From: Shinisaurus crocodilurus
Lineage: Eukaryota; Chordata; Lepidosauria; Squamata; Shinisauridae
DNA: 64,000 bases
Assembly: GCA_021292165.1 (NCBI GenBank)
Contig: CM037879.1
Location: forward strand, 280,501,772 to 280,565,771
Direction: 5' to 3'
Shown: positions 1 to 11,100 of the stretch, piece by piece
Layout of the letters: every line of letters starts with the position of its first letter
Numbering within the stretch: position 1 is the first letter of the stretch
The notes under the pieces: model-generated
The model's input: only the letters and a program-made list of their open reading frames with translations
Database searches by the model: none
What the model was told of the DNA's origin: nothing
Made by a program: the position numbers and the translations under genes

Positions 1-83
1 CACCCTGTTTCACCTTACCTACAACCTCAGAGCACAGGGAGAAATGCCTAGCCACAGTAAGACTCTCTGTATGACATCTATTT

Positions 84-214
84 GGGATGCCATAATTCAC
101 TCTGGAGCAGAATGGGTTCATTCCACATGTGGCAAAATTGCCCCATAGCGGGATGCCATCATTCACTCTGGAGCAGAATGGGTTCATTCCACATGTGGCA
201 AAATTGCCCCATAG
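84..214. repeat. Tandem duplication, 66-bp unit x 2
   Basis: A unit starting GGGATGCCA at 84 repeats at 150 with only a base or two changed, and each copy ends at CCCCATAG. It creates an open frame with a repeated peptide, which is a by-product and not a gene. Confidence 0.9.
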
Positions 215-229
215 ATTTATTTTTGTGTG

Positions 230-650
230 TAATATGGGTTTCCATGCATAGAAGGTTGTCTGGAGAGAGTGTGAGAATGTATGGAACTTCGTGAATGGCT
301 GAGTGCCTGGTGCTGTGTGATTGGTTAAGGAGAATGTTGTTGGGAGGGGGGCTGGAGAGGAAGGGGGTTTGTGAAGAGTTGGGTTTTTTGGGCTGTCGGA
401 GAGGAAAATATAAAGCATCTCCTGGGGCCAGGGAGGACTGGTTTTATGCCTTGGGTTGGATTAAGAAAGGAAGCTAAAGCAACACGTAGCTAAGAACAAG
501 GACATTACATTTAAAAACAAATCTCATAACGTTTATTTACTGTAAACTTAATAAATTATTTTTAGTTCCGCTACACTCAGTCTGTACCTGACTCATGACG
601 CCACTTTTGATTTAAAAATAAGGAGGAACTGATCAAGGGCATATCACACC
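230..650 (+). mobile_element. LTR-like segment (candidate solo LTR)
   Basis: The order of signals resembles a retroviral-type LTR on the + strand: a G-rich stretch, a TATAAA at 409-414, then AATAAA at 550-555 about 140 bases further on, followed by a T-rich segment. Exact ends and a target-site duplication could not be fixed, and no internal retrotransposon coding region is adjacent. The 66-bp tandem repeat lies just upstream and might belong to it. It could instead be unrelated intron sequence with chance signals. Confidence 0.3.
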
Positions 651-1234
651 CACCATTTATGCTCCCGACCCAAAAGAGTACAATAGTAATTGTTCAAGGA
701 AGAAGCCTGAGATAGGTGAGAATGCCGTGACTAGGCTGAAGCCAAGGCAGACCCGCTCTTGAGGGACCGTAGGCTGGGAAGAAGGGGTTACGTCACACCA
801 CACTCTGACAAAACTCTTCAGAGCAAAAGCTAATGGTTGTGTCTACCCCTAGCCGAGGTTACATAGGCTCCACAGGTGTTGACAGTTCCAAAACCTGCCA
901 GAACTGTTTGACCATCGATGATAATGAGACAAACAAAATGTGGGCATGCAACACCAAGAGCAACAATGCCTCTATTATACTAGCTTATGCTCTCTTAAAA
1001 ACTGTCATCTCCAGTCTCATTCTCCCTGCGGGAGGTACCTTGGCTATATCCTGCCAGGTGATCTGGGCCTCCTTGAGACTTCACTCCCACCCATTCTCTC
1101 TCCTCCAGGGCAGGAGTTCTTGCACAGGCAAGCAGAGATAGGGAATGTAAGAAGGGATAGCAGTATCAAGGCAAGTACAGCAGCAGGAGCCAAGGGGAAT
1201 CTGATGAAGCAGCAGCAGCAGCCAGGTCTCAGGT

Positions 1235-1440
1235 GGAGTGCCATGGGGAAGGGCCATAGCTCGGTGATAGAACACATGCTTGGCATGCAAAAGGCCCCAG
1301 GTTCAATCCCTGGCACCTCCAGCTAGGACTGGGAAGGATCCCTGTCTGGAGCCCTGGAGGACTGCTGCCAGTCAGTGCAGGTAATACTGAACTAGATGGA
1401 TAAATAGCCTGAAGGCAGCTTTCTATGTCTCTGGCCCAGT
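1235..1440 (+). mobile_element. tRNA-derived SINE
   Basis: A tRNA-like head is visible: an A-box-like TAGCTCGGTG at 1257-1266 and a B-box GGTTCAATCCC at 1300-1310, spaced as in a tRNA gene. A tRNA-unrelated body follows (actagatgg, gcagctttctatg). The same family recurs at about 14128-14300 (-), 24811-24990 (+), 45938-46075 (-, body only) and 50664-50845 (-). Confidence 0.8.
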
Positions 1441-3789
1441 CTGAAGAGGAAAGTTTATGTGGGGCGCTGTGTCCAACTGAAGACAGCTAGAAGCTAGATG
1501 GGAACCAATCAGAGCCATAAGATGGTCAGATTCCACAGGGCACCACCTTGATGGCTCGGAGGGCGGTGCAGCTTGCATGGCTTCCTGGGATGCTTTCCGA
1601 CTGGAATCAGATGCCCATAGGCCCATTTGGTGTTGGTAACTGGAAGACTAACCTGCAACTGGAGGCTGTTTTGTGTTTTTGACTCAGCTTGTTCAGAAAT
1701 TAACTTAGCTTTCAGAGAGGATTTAAATCCCTCAGCAAAACCTGTCTTTTCTGTGAATTGATTCCTTAACTGCTATCCCCACATAAAACAAACCCTAAAA
1801 ATCCACAACTGTATTTGCTCATGTTCATCCTTCACTACCCTTGTCTCTCCTTCCCCCTCCCTTTCTCTTGAATTCCCCAGTGTTGAAATTTAGCCTGTAA
1901 GCTCTCTGGGGGCAGGGACTTGGAGATGTTCACTTACGAAGCTCCATAAACTTCCATCTACATTGTTGTCACTATATAAATCAACAACAGCAACTGCACA
2001 CTACCATCAACATCATCATTTTATCTAGAAAACACATATGGCTAAGGTATTTGGTTGAGAGCATTATTTCTGGAATGCCTCCCGTGGTATATGACCAAAC
2101 TAGAAATGTAGTTCCTTTTCAGAAGAGAACTGTAAATAAGACTTTTCTAGCTTGCCTTAAGCTGGATCCTCGTAATCACTAGCCCTACTTCAGGGGGTTG
2201 GGGGGGGGGAATCTTGTCATTTTATATACATGTGCATAATGAATGCTGCTTGGATTGAAATGTATTTTAATTGAAGAGGCAATAAAGCTTATTTTTAAAA
2301 TCTCTCTACTTTTCTTGGAAGAGTTTCAACCAAAGAGAGAAACATGTGCATGGCTTGTGTTTTTCTGGTTTCTTGGTAACCTGGGGACACAGTTGTATTT
2401 ATAATTGTCACCTCCAGTTAATTATAACTTGAGACTTGCTGTATCTAAACAAAAATAACTTTTTCAAAAAATAATAATGCTTGCTTCCAATAGTGCAGAT
2501 TAACACCCAGAGAGAATAATGCCTGGGCACCATTAGAGCTATGTCACCTTGCCCTCTCTATATCTGGGAATGTTCTGCCTTTCCATATTGCCTGATGTAA
2601 AATTCTGTGCAATTCAAGGGGTCTCTATAGGGTCAAGACTTTGCATACCCTCTGTGTGTTTCAAACGTAAAAACCAGAATTAAAAATCAGGAAAAACAAA
2701 ATTCTGTGATCTGTATAAATTGTACGCACTTGTATTTGTTCCCTTAATTTGTGCGATTCATTCTGTTTCTTTTAGTCATTGGGAGGAGGCCACTAAAACC
2801 CCACTTCCTAATGACTAATAATCCTACTGAGTTCCCCTCCCACCCACCCACCCCACAGCTTCTGAGACTTCACCAGGCATTGTCTACATACTTTCAACCC
2901 TATCTTTGCACCCATAACTTGCTTTTCTTTTTAAACAACCCCCCCCCCGAAGCTGGGATTTTCAGAATGTTGAATTCTGAATTTTGTCACTTTTTGAATG
3001 CTTACATAGAAGACAAACAGGATCTCCCAAATTAAACCTAGGCATAATTCGTCCCAGGTGCAAGCACAGGGGTGATATCATCTGAACAAGTCATCTATTT
3101 CTTTCATACACACACACCTGTGCACATACAACATCCACTCTGGTACAGTAGAACTAATGTTGTTTTCAACAAGGGGCTACCAGCAAAATGGCTCCCTGTG
3201 TCAATTCCCCCCCCCCTTCCATAATGTGTAAGATCACATGCTGTGTCGCCAGATCATCATATTGTATGTTTCCATGTCCCCAGCAGCAGCAGATCAATGA
3301 GGTGGAATGGGGCCGGGACATGCAATGGGTTGTGGAAACGTAAGATGATTTCATCATGCCATGGGGTAAGGGACCCTGAACGCTGGAGGCGAGAACTCAA
3401 CACAGGGACCTTTTTGGTGGCAGCACCACGTTGAGTGAAAAGTGGATTTCCACCTTCCTTTATAGAATGCAGCCACCGAAGGGAATGCACTCATTTCTAA
3501 ATAGTTCTTCACCCTTCGCCTCGGCCCTTGTTTTTATTTGCATCACTTTATCCTTTCTTGCATCCCTTTTCCAAAAAGATGTGCACCATAGCTTGTTGGC
3601 TGGAGCATCACAACAAAAGATCCCCACGCAACAACAATTTATTCCAACACAGAAGCCAGGCTTTATTCCTGGGAGCTTAAAGAGACCAAGATACAGATTG
3701 CTTCTCCCTCTCAATCCCGCCCCCGCCCCCAAACACACGCACTGCACTTCATCCTCCCCAGACGCCCACTTTCCCCTTAAATAGTGCGC

Positions 3790-4065
3790 CAGACTTGAAA
3801 TGACAGTGACCAATGTTGACTTAATGTGGATGTTTAATAATGAAAAAAAGCATGTCAGTTCCAGCGCTGGTTACAAATGGCAGGAAGTGTATCGGGTGGC
3901 AGCCCTGTGATAATTTTGCATCCATCATGCTCTCCTGATGCCTCTGCGGCTGCCTGACGGATGGAAACAAGCAGCATTAACTCTTTAAGATGCCACAGCG
4001 GTGTCTTCTTGAGCAAAAAAGGTGATTAGGACTTTGGGAAGCGAGTAAAACAATATTAAGATCCC
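3790..4065. promoter_or_regulatory. Candidate conserved non-coding element
   Basis: This block contains no repeat signature I recognise and has the balanced, complex composition of deeply conserved intronic elements. It includes a SOX-type AACAAT at 4049-4054 and homeobox-like TAAT cores. Regulatory function is inferred; cross-species alignment is needed. Confidence 0.25.
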
Positions 4066-4726
4066 TGGTTTTACAAGAGCTTCCTTTCTCCTAGACCTGT
4101 TCCCATGGGTTATTTTTGGAACTTGGTCATTTTTGGTATTTGGCTGCCAGAAGCAGAATCAAGTATGCAAAAACATGTGTTAATTTGCCTAATGTATGCA
4201 GGTTGCAGAATTCAAATTTGCTGGTGCAGAATTTTCATTTTGTTCAGCACAGAGTACCCGCAGTTCAACCTAGGGACCATTCTGCCTCAGCTTGACTGTT
4301 CCACTAATAGAACGGCTATATGGTGACTATATCCAAGGCCAGGGACAAGGGGATGGCGTACTTGCAGGAACCTTCTGCTGTACCACCGGAACAGATGGCA
4401 GCTAATTCCATCTTACCGTTATTTCATCAACTGCTCTCGCTCGCTTATGGTGCAATCTGATAGGCGTTTTCACTTACAAGCATTACATTTCTTCATGTTT
4501 AAGTCAGTCTCAAATATGAATGCAAAACGTACATTGGCTAGAACATAGATTTAATTTCACCCCCGTGGTCTGTCTTCCATCGACAGCATTCACACCTGGT
4601 ACAAGACCTGAGAATTTTCTTTTTGGGACTCCCTTCAAAGTGTTGAAGAATTTCAGGGGAGTCAGAAAATATTCAGTCAAATTCCCTCCCCACCATCACC
4701 ACTTTTGCAATTTGCAAATACGGTGC

Positions 4727-4728
4727 AC

Positions 4729-4802
<74 letters not shown>

Positions 4803-5265
4803 TTCATTCTCATTTTCATTTTCATTTTCATTTCTATACCGCCCAATAGTGAGAGCTCTCTGGGCGGTTTACAATTCATGCAAAACAATATAAAAGACAA
4901 TACAAAATACAAATACAATAAAAACAGTATAAAAATTCAATACAAAATTTAAAACAGAAATTAAAACCATTTGAACAATTAAAACATGTTTAATAAATTA
5001 GACCTGTTAAGAGAAAAAAACCACTGACATAAGCCCCTCATATGCCATTGAAAACCATTAAATCCCTCGGCATAGAGGGCAGTCTTAACCTGGCACCAGA
5101 AGGATAACATAGTTGGTGCCAGGCGGGCCTCAGTGGGGAGATCATTCCATAATCAGGGGGCCACCACTGAGAAGACCCTCTTCTTTGCTGCCACCATCCA
5201 AGCCTCCCTCAGAGGTGGCACTCGGAGGAAGACCTCATATGTTGAACCTAAGGTTATAAACCAAT
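4727..5265 (-). mobile_element. LINE 3' end (CR1/L2-type), antisense, with (ATT)n/(ATC)n tail
   Basis: Reading the - strand, this is the C-terminal end of a LINE reverse-transcriptase ORF, its 3' UTR, and a terminal GGGCGGTATAGAAAT followed by a simple trinucleotide tail (4727-4802 on the + strand). The block 'ctctgggcggtttacaa' recurs at 14.4, 23.9 and 34.9 kb, which defines the family in this window. Poly-His, poly-Leu and poly-Met open frames here come from the tail and are not genes. Confidence 0.75.
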
Positions 5266-6429
5266 ATGTTTTAATATTCTGGAAGGCACAAATGGGCCCT
5301 ACCAATGCATGTGTGCTTCACCACTGAACTATGGTCCCTCCCCACCCAAAAATGTGAGGATCTCTCCCCTACCCTGAGAAATTCTGCTCCTCTTACTCAA
5401 ACTCCTTGAGCTTCCCCCAAAATCCATCTATTGAGAACACCCAGATTTGCCATACAATTTCTCTTTGGATGCAATTCAGTAGCCTACATGGACAAAGGTC
5501 TTCCTGGGACCAGTAATGTCTGAACAGGCCTTGGGATTTGAACAGGGGTAGAGGGTGGTGGTGAAGTGTACAGTCTGCCTCACATTAATGCTATCAACAG
5601 TGACCAGACAGCTTGTAACAACACGTCAACAGGGCGTGTGGGTATTATGTCATCACCCATCCATCATACCGAACGTCAACTGTTGAGTACATCCAATCAG
5701 CGGCCTTCATGGGATTGTTCACATCAAAAGGGCAGCTTATTTGAACAGCTACTGTATAGAGAGAGTTCCATTCTTTCCCCCACCTCTCACTGCATTTTCC
5801 TTGACGAGAAAGAAAAAGGATCATAATAATGAAAATAGATGTCAAGTTGATATAGTACCAAGATCGGACTTGTTTTTTCCTCAGCCTTAAATATTTTGAT
5901 TTGTTTTCAGCTTAGAACTTACTCCCTCTTCTTCTTCTTCTTTCTCTCTCTCTTTCTTTTTGCCATTTGGTTCTTCGCATTTCAGCATATTTATGGCCTC
6001 TGCATTTAATGGCCACATGCCTTGTTTTCACAGATGGTCAGTGAAAGATTTTTTTTCTCTCCTTTTTCATTGTAGCTTGCTTTTCGGTTTTGCTATATTT
6101 GTCGCTCTGCCACTGCTTGCAGCAGCTAGCGAGTGCCCACACATGGTAAGGATTGATTATCAGATGAATTTGGGTATATCTCCTCTCAGTTTTTACATAG
6201 ATGACTTCATTGCAAACTTCTTCTTTTTTTAAGGGAGGGATTTCCCTCCCCCATTGATTTTTCTAAAAACCTATAAGTATTTATCTCTCTGTTTGTTTGT
6301 TTGCTTGCTTATTTAAAACAACCCATCATCGAGGCACCCAAGGCCGCTAACAACAATTTTGAAACAAATACATAGAAAGAGCAGCCAGGGAAGAAGCAGA
6401 AGAATAGACTGTGGGTGGGTTGGGTGGTT

Positions 6430-6610
6430 TGTTTTAGAAATGTCCCATCTGTCCATTTTTGGAGAAGCTCTCGGTGTGTTTGTGTGTGGGGGGGCTCATT
6501 CCAGTGGTGGGCAGGGCCAAAGTTGAAAACAGCACGGCCAAAAGTTAAAGGGGTGGAAGGGGCAGAAACACCAAAAATACTAGCATTTTTAGCTTAAATC
6601 TCTTACTGCC
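6430..6610. repeat. Dispersed repeat, shared with 20500-20650
   Basis: 'ggagaagctctc', 'attccagtggtgggc' and 'tagcttaaa..ctcttactgcca' occur in the same order at 20535-20650, so both are copies of one dispersed family. Its class was not determined. Confidence 0.55.
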
Positions 6611-6799
6611 AATAACTAACCTTGATGCATTAGATACATTTCTATCTCTTTGAATGAGGGTGGAGGGGGGAACGTTCAAAAACTGGAAAATCACCCAATG
6701 AGCAGTGGTCAGGGGAAGTGGGGTGTGGCCAAGAAAGGGAGCATGGTCATCTTGGGAATGACCATGCTCCCTGGATTTGGCCCATGACTCAGAGGTTCT

Positions 6800-7145
6800 C
6801 CACCCCTCTCCTATACCAACGAATGAAATAGTCTTGCCTAACCATCATCAGGAGGCAGTCAGCCTTGGAGGGAGGCAGTCCGCCTGATCCCCAAGGTGTT
6901 CCACAGCTTGGGCACCAGAGTAGGGAAGGTCCTCTCATCTGTGCCCACTAAACACATGTCTGCCAGTGGCGGGACTCAGAGCAGGGCCTCCCCAGCCATT
7001 TAAGTGGGCAGTCAAGATCATGTGGGAGTAGATGGTCCTTTAAGTACCCTGGCCTCAAGCCATTTATGGCTTTAAAGCTAGTGACCAGTATTTTAAATTG
7101 GACTTGAACCAGTGAGGCAGGTACAATAGTGGAGTCATGTGCTCT
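6800..7145 (-). mobile_element. LINE 3' fragment, antisense
   Basis: Phrases such as 'gccatttatggctttaaag' and 'ccagtattttaaattggac' match, with divergence, the 3' part of the LINE family seen at 14396-14935. It is an older, more diverged copy. A short related piece may also lie at 6275-6385. Confidence 0.5.
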
Positions 7146-7174
7146 GAAAAACCAGCCGTGTGTGTATGTATTTG

Positions 7175-7491
7175 ACTGGGTTCAGACAACACGATAACCC
7201 ACACTCAAGGGTTGAGTATGGGTTGAGTGTGGGTTGTTGTTATCGTGTTGTCTGAACCCAGCCAAGATAACAAACCATGGTGAACAACCCACAGTTCACA
7301 ACCCAGCTATAAACCATGGGTTCTCTTCATGGGTTGCTTGTAGTTAACAAGCCATGGCTTGCTAGCACAGCTGGGTTCAGACAACACAATAACCCACATT
7401 TCAACAACAACCCACAGTTCAATGACTGACAACCCACACTCAACCCATATTCAGCCCTTGAGTGTGGGTTATCATGTTGTCTGAACCTAGT
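7175..7491. mobile_element. Foldback MITE with ~36-bp inverted ends and internal inverted copies
   Basis: The left end CTGGGTTCAGACAACACGAT and the right end, which reads CTAGGTTCAGACAACATGAT on the other strand, are inverted repeats of about 36 bp. The same terminal unit recurs inside, inverted, near 7263 and 7370, so the element is a chain of hairpins. A second copy lies at 35855-36313. No transposase is present and the target-site duplication is unclear. Confidence 0.75.
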
Positions 7492-8043
7492 CTCTCTCTG
7501 TGTGTAGCAAGTGAATCACTTGCGTGAAAGTTTCTTTTCTCAGTTTCCCGAGAAAGGGTAATGGCAGTGTATTGAAGGAAGGAACAAGGGCCCAAAAGTG
7601 AGGGGATACGTTGACTTCCTAAACATTTCAGAAGATGTAGTAGTATAACCGGCATGAGACTAAAAGAGCACCTGCCTGCCCGAGGTGCAACCTGAACAGG
7701 GATACCAAATTGGCTGTAAAGATCATGTATGATTTGGCAGCCGTTATAATAATGTTCGGTTAGGTAATGTTTTCCTTTCAGTATGGAATAATTATTAACC
7801 ATGTTTTCTTGATGGGAGATGAAAAAAATAGATGGCTTGCTCAGATGGCCAGTAAAGGCAGAAGGCTGGAGTGGCACCATTTCTTTTCATTGGCTGTGTG
7901 CCTGCCTAAAGCCTAGCACAGCAAAGCACATGTAGCCATTGAATATTACTGTTGGGGGAGAGAATATTGGAGACATATGAGACTGGATTGTAGCAGCCAA
8001 GCCGGGTATTTGTACAACAGCATTGAGGAAGAAGAGTCTATCT

Positions 8044-8165
8044 CAGCCTTCCACAACCTGATGCCTTCCAGATGTTCTGGACTTCAACTCCCATCAGCCC
8101 CAGCCAACATGGCCAGTGGTCGGGAATGTTGAGACTTATAGTCCAAAACACCTGGCTGAGAATAT
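8044..8165. mobile_element. hAT-type foldback MITE (CAGCCTTCC family)
   Basis: It begins CAGCCTTCC and carries the central inverted repeat 'caactcccatcag..agccaacatggcc'. Better-preserved copies at 56298, 58513, 59453 and 60363 have 8-bp target duplications. This copy has a degraded right end and no clear duplication. Confidence 0.65.
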
Positions 8166-9159
8166 CTATTCTGTCTGAACAGTGAGAACTTGACATTTTA
8201 GTAGCAGTAGTCCCAAAGCTCTGCAATTGTTCTTCCCAGTACTGGTTCCCAGTGGAGTGTGTAGAAGTGGGAGCTTGCCCCAGGCATAGATGTTACAGCA
8301 CAAAAAAGGTGGGAGAAAGCAGAACAATTATTTGCCTTATCCAGTGAAGATAGTTAACCCTCCATCATCGATAGAAAAAAAAATATGACTGTTCCAATAT
8401 TGTATTGGGGTCAAATCCATACAAAAGCCATACAAATAAAATACCCGGTGAAAGTTATTAAGCATGACACCATTTCCATATTTTTAAAAATCATGTCTTT
8501 ATTGAGACCTTCCCTTTTCCAGTAAAACAATATAGTTGCATGTTAGGCATTGTGGTCAATAATACCCCACAATACAAAGTACAAAATGTCTACATAAATG
8601 GTATGCAGGGTCTGAATGACCCCACAGGTCTTTTTAAAACATAAGAAACATATTGTGCCAATAGTATACATTTAACATAATTATAATAGTTGCATAGATA
8701 TACAAGTGCAATAATCATGAATTGTAAATAAATGGTAACTGCAATGACAAACCTCACAGTCCTTGCGCATGCTACCTGAGCAGCCCTATACACAATCTCC
8801 ACATTCCACAGCTGCATCAACAGGACAGAGGAAATAGTTGCATGAAGCTCATCATGGCTGGGATTTTCTGTCATTCTATCTACCGCAGAGATGACACTAG
8901 TGACAGAACAGTGGCAGGCTCTACCAGTTCGACATCTCTCGACATCTCAGGCCAGCTGGTTATGTTCCCAGGCTCAACCTAAAATTTAATATACTCTAGA
9001 CCTACGTCTATGAGGAAAAGCCACATGTCGGGAAGTTCACATCCATATAGATTGTTCAACTTTCAAACAGTATAGGCATTTAAACAAGCAATTCCCACGA
9101 TATTTGAAAAATACACACCATTTGTTTTTATATTTACTACAAGCCTCTCACAGCACAAT

Positions 9160-9460
9160 CAGGGCCGGATTAAGAGCATTATGGGCCTGGTGCTGAGGAT
9201 TTTGGTGAGCCTTTTTATGGAAATAAATAAAATGAAGACGCAATTTTATATTAAAACAAATTAAATATTTTAATTACCATTAAAGTGCCAAAACAGAAAC
9301 ATATTGAAAATATTTCTTTTTTTGTAAACAATAAGCTTGTTAACTCAATAAAACCGTTATAAATAGAACATTCACAACAACCATTTTTAAATAAACATAA
9401 ACCATATAAACAATTTAAATATAAGTGTATGATGTTTGGCTCATAAAAATTTGTTCCTTA

Positions 9461-9511
<51 letters not shown>

Positions 9512-10327
9512 GCATCATAATCAATACAGCCTGCGTTATGATTATGGTGCAGAGAGTAACTCTTGAAATAAATAGCAACCACTAGTTTTAAACACACAAA
9601 CAGGTTATTCACTGAACTCTAACCTGCATTTAAACTAAATGAATCAAGCTGGTAGATTAAAATAAAATTACACATTAACTTTTCTTCCTTTTTTACTTGC
9701 AAATTCCTCAATTTGGAAGGCAGGAGGAGCGGCGGGCACTGCAAACACTGCAGGTCCGGGAGCCTTTTGCAGCAGCTTGCACTGAGAAGCCCCTCCGGGA
9801 AGCGGTCGTCTCCCACCCCCCAGCCTTGTTCCTGCTCTCACCCAAGTGCTGCACCCGGAATCCCTGCTGCGCTTCAGCACTTTGCCCGGGAAAACTCGCG
9901 AGGAGGCCAATTTCCAAGCGCACCCTCTATGGACCATAGAGATAGGAAAGGGGGTTTGAATGAAACACACACAGCCTAGACTTCCGGCTCCCTTTGAGCA
10001 TCAGGCAGCTGCCTAGCGCAGAGCGAGAGGAGCTGCTCTACAGCCATAGATGCCCTGGTCCCATATCTTTGCTCGGGTGCTCTCCAAAGAGGCTGTGTTC
10101 GCTGAGGAACTGGAAGTGTCGCTGCGGTTTCAAGGGTGCCAAGAATTGGGCTTTGCAGGTTTGCAGACGGACAGTAGCTGAGATTCAAGGGCAAGTGCGG
10201 CAGCGGCGGCAGTGGCAGCAGGCGGCAGCGCGGCTCGGGCGAGTGGGTGCTGCCGGGCCTGTGGGCCTATTTTGTGGTAGGGGCCTGGAGCTGCAGCTCC
10301 AATAGCCCCTATCTTAATCCGGCCCTG
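9160..10327. mobile_element. Non-autonomous hAT transposon, complete, 1168 bp
   Basis: Terminal inverted repeats CAGGGCCGGATTAAG and CTTAATCCGGCCCTG bound the element. An exact 8-bp target duplication AGCACAAT flanks it at 9152-9159 and 10328-10335, the hallmark of hAT transposition. The left half is AT-rich with an (ATT)n run at about 9464-9510; the right half (about 9690-10300) is strongly GC- and CpG-rich. No transposase domain is seen in any frame, so it would have depended on an autonomous relative. It sits inside an older repeat whose remainder starts at 10328. Confidence 0.9.
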
Positions 10328-10768
10328 AGCACAATCTAGTGTGGCTGCCCATAACCCTCTGAACTTGGAGGGTCATGGGCATCCAATGGAGGGCAGGAGG
10401 AGCATGGAGGCGAAGGTTGCCTCCGCACTCCTCCCGCCCTGCAAAAGAAAGACTTAGACGGCCGATTTCAGCAGTCTAAGTCTTTTGCCCTGGCTCGCGA
10501 GGAGGAGAGGCTGAGCCGCTGCCAGGATGCATCATATTCCAGCAGCAGAGCCTGTCTCCTCCCCGCCCCACCCCCCTCCCTGCCCACAAACCGACCTAGG
10601 AGCCACAGCCGGCGCAGTTCTTCCCACGCTGGCTGCGAGGGCAGTGGGAGGGCACTCCGAGGTTGGAGTCCGAGCTCCGACCTCGGAGTGCATTCCCAAG
10701 GTTGGAGTTGGGACTCCGACCTTTCCTATGGCCATCTAGACTCTGTCGAGCTGGCCATAGGATTGCGC
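10328..10768. mobile_element. Dispersed DNA repeat ('GGCTGCCCATAACC' family), copy 1
   Basis: It shares 'ggctgcccataaccctc', 'catccaatgga', a paired 'acttagac..gtctaagt' inverted segment and a terminal 'ccataggattgc' with copies at 46478-46905 and 62786-63735. Its left tip was split off by the hAT element at 9160-10327. Ends resemble (A/G)GTGCAATCC, suggesting a DNA-transposon-derived family, but no transposase was seen. Confidence 0.65.
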
Positions 10769-10914
10769 CCTCAGAGAACTTTCTGTTATAAGGTGGGATA
10801 CAAATGCCATTAATAAACAAAAGAAAAATAAATGCATTTGGAAGTGTACGTGGAGGAGATCATCTGGTCACAGGTGTCTACACCACCTTTAATCTTACCA
10901 TATAGTAATGTTTC

Positions 10915-11100
10915 ATAGATTTCATAGATCATAGAGCTGGAAGGAGCCTACAAGGCTATCGAGTCCAAGCCCCTGCTCAATGCAGGAAACTAGAGGAGGG
11001 GTCTCCCATCCAAGTAATAACCAGGCCCGACCCTGCTTAGCTTTCCACGCTCAGACAAGCTGAGCCAGCATAAGCCACAGGCCTGTATTGTCTGAGATCT
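10915..11100 (-). mobile_element. 5S-rRNA-derived SINE with CR1-like tail, antisense
   Basis: On the - strand, 11000-11047 closely matches the 3' half of 5S rRNA (gaaagctaagcagggtcg, cttggatgggagac). It is followed by a tail of the kind found at CR1 LINE 3' ends ('ggactcgatagcc..aaggctcc..tctatga'). The + strand copy at 41830-41998 has the same junction, so this is one chimeric family, not a 5S gene. Confidence 0.75.

Noticed and set aside
1257..1310. tRNA gene
   Set aside because: A and B boxes are present, but the body continues as a SINE and the same unit recurs across the window; no cloverleaf with acceptor stem was seen.
4520..4918. Poly-His, poly-Leu and poly-Met frames
   Set aside because: Translations of the ATT/ATC tail of a LINE.
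7440..7880. 146-codon open frame on the - strand
   Set aside because: It overlaps a foldback MITE, shows no known domain, and has no splice or promoter context; length is compatible with chance.
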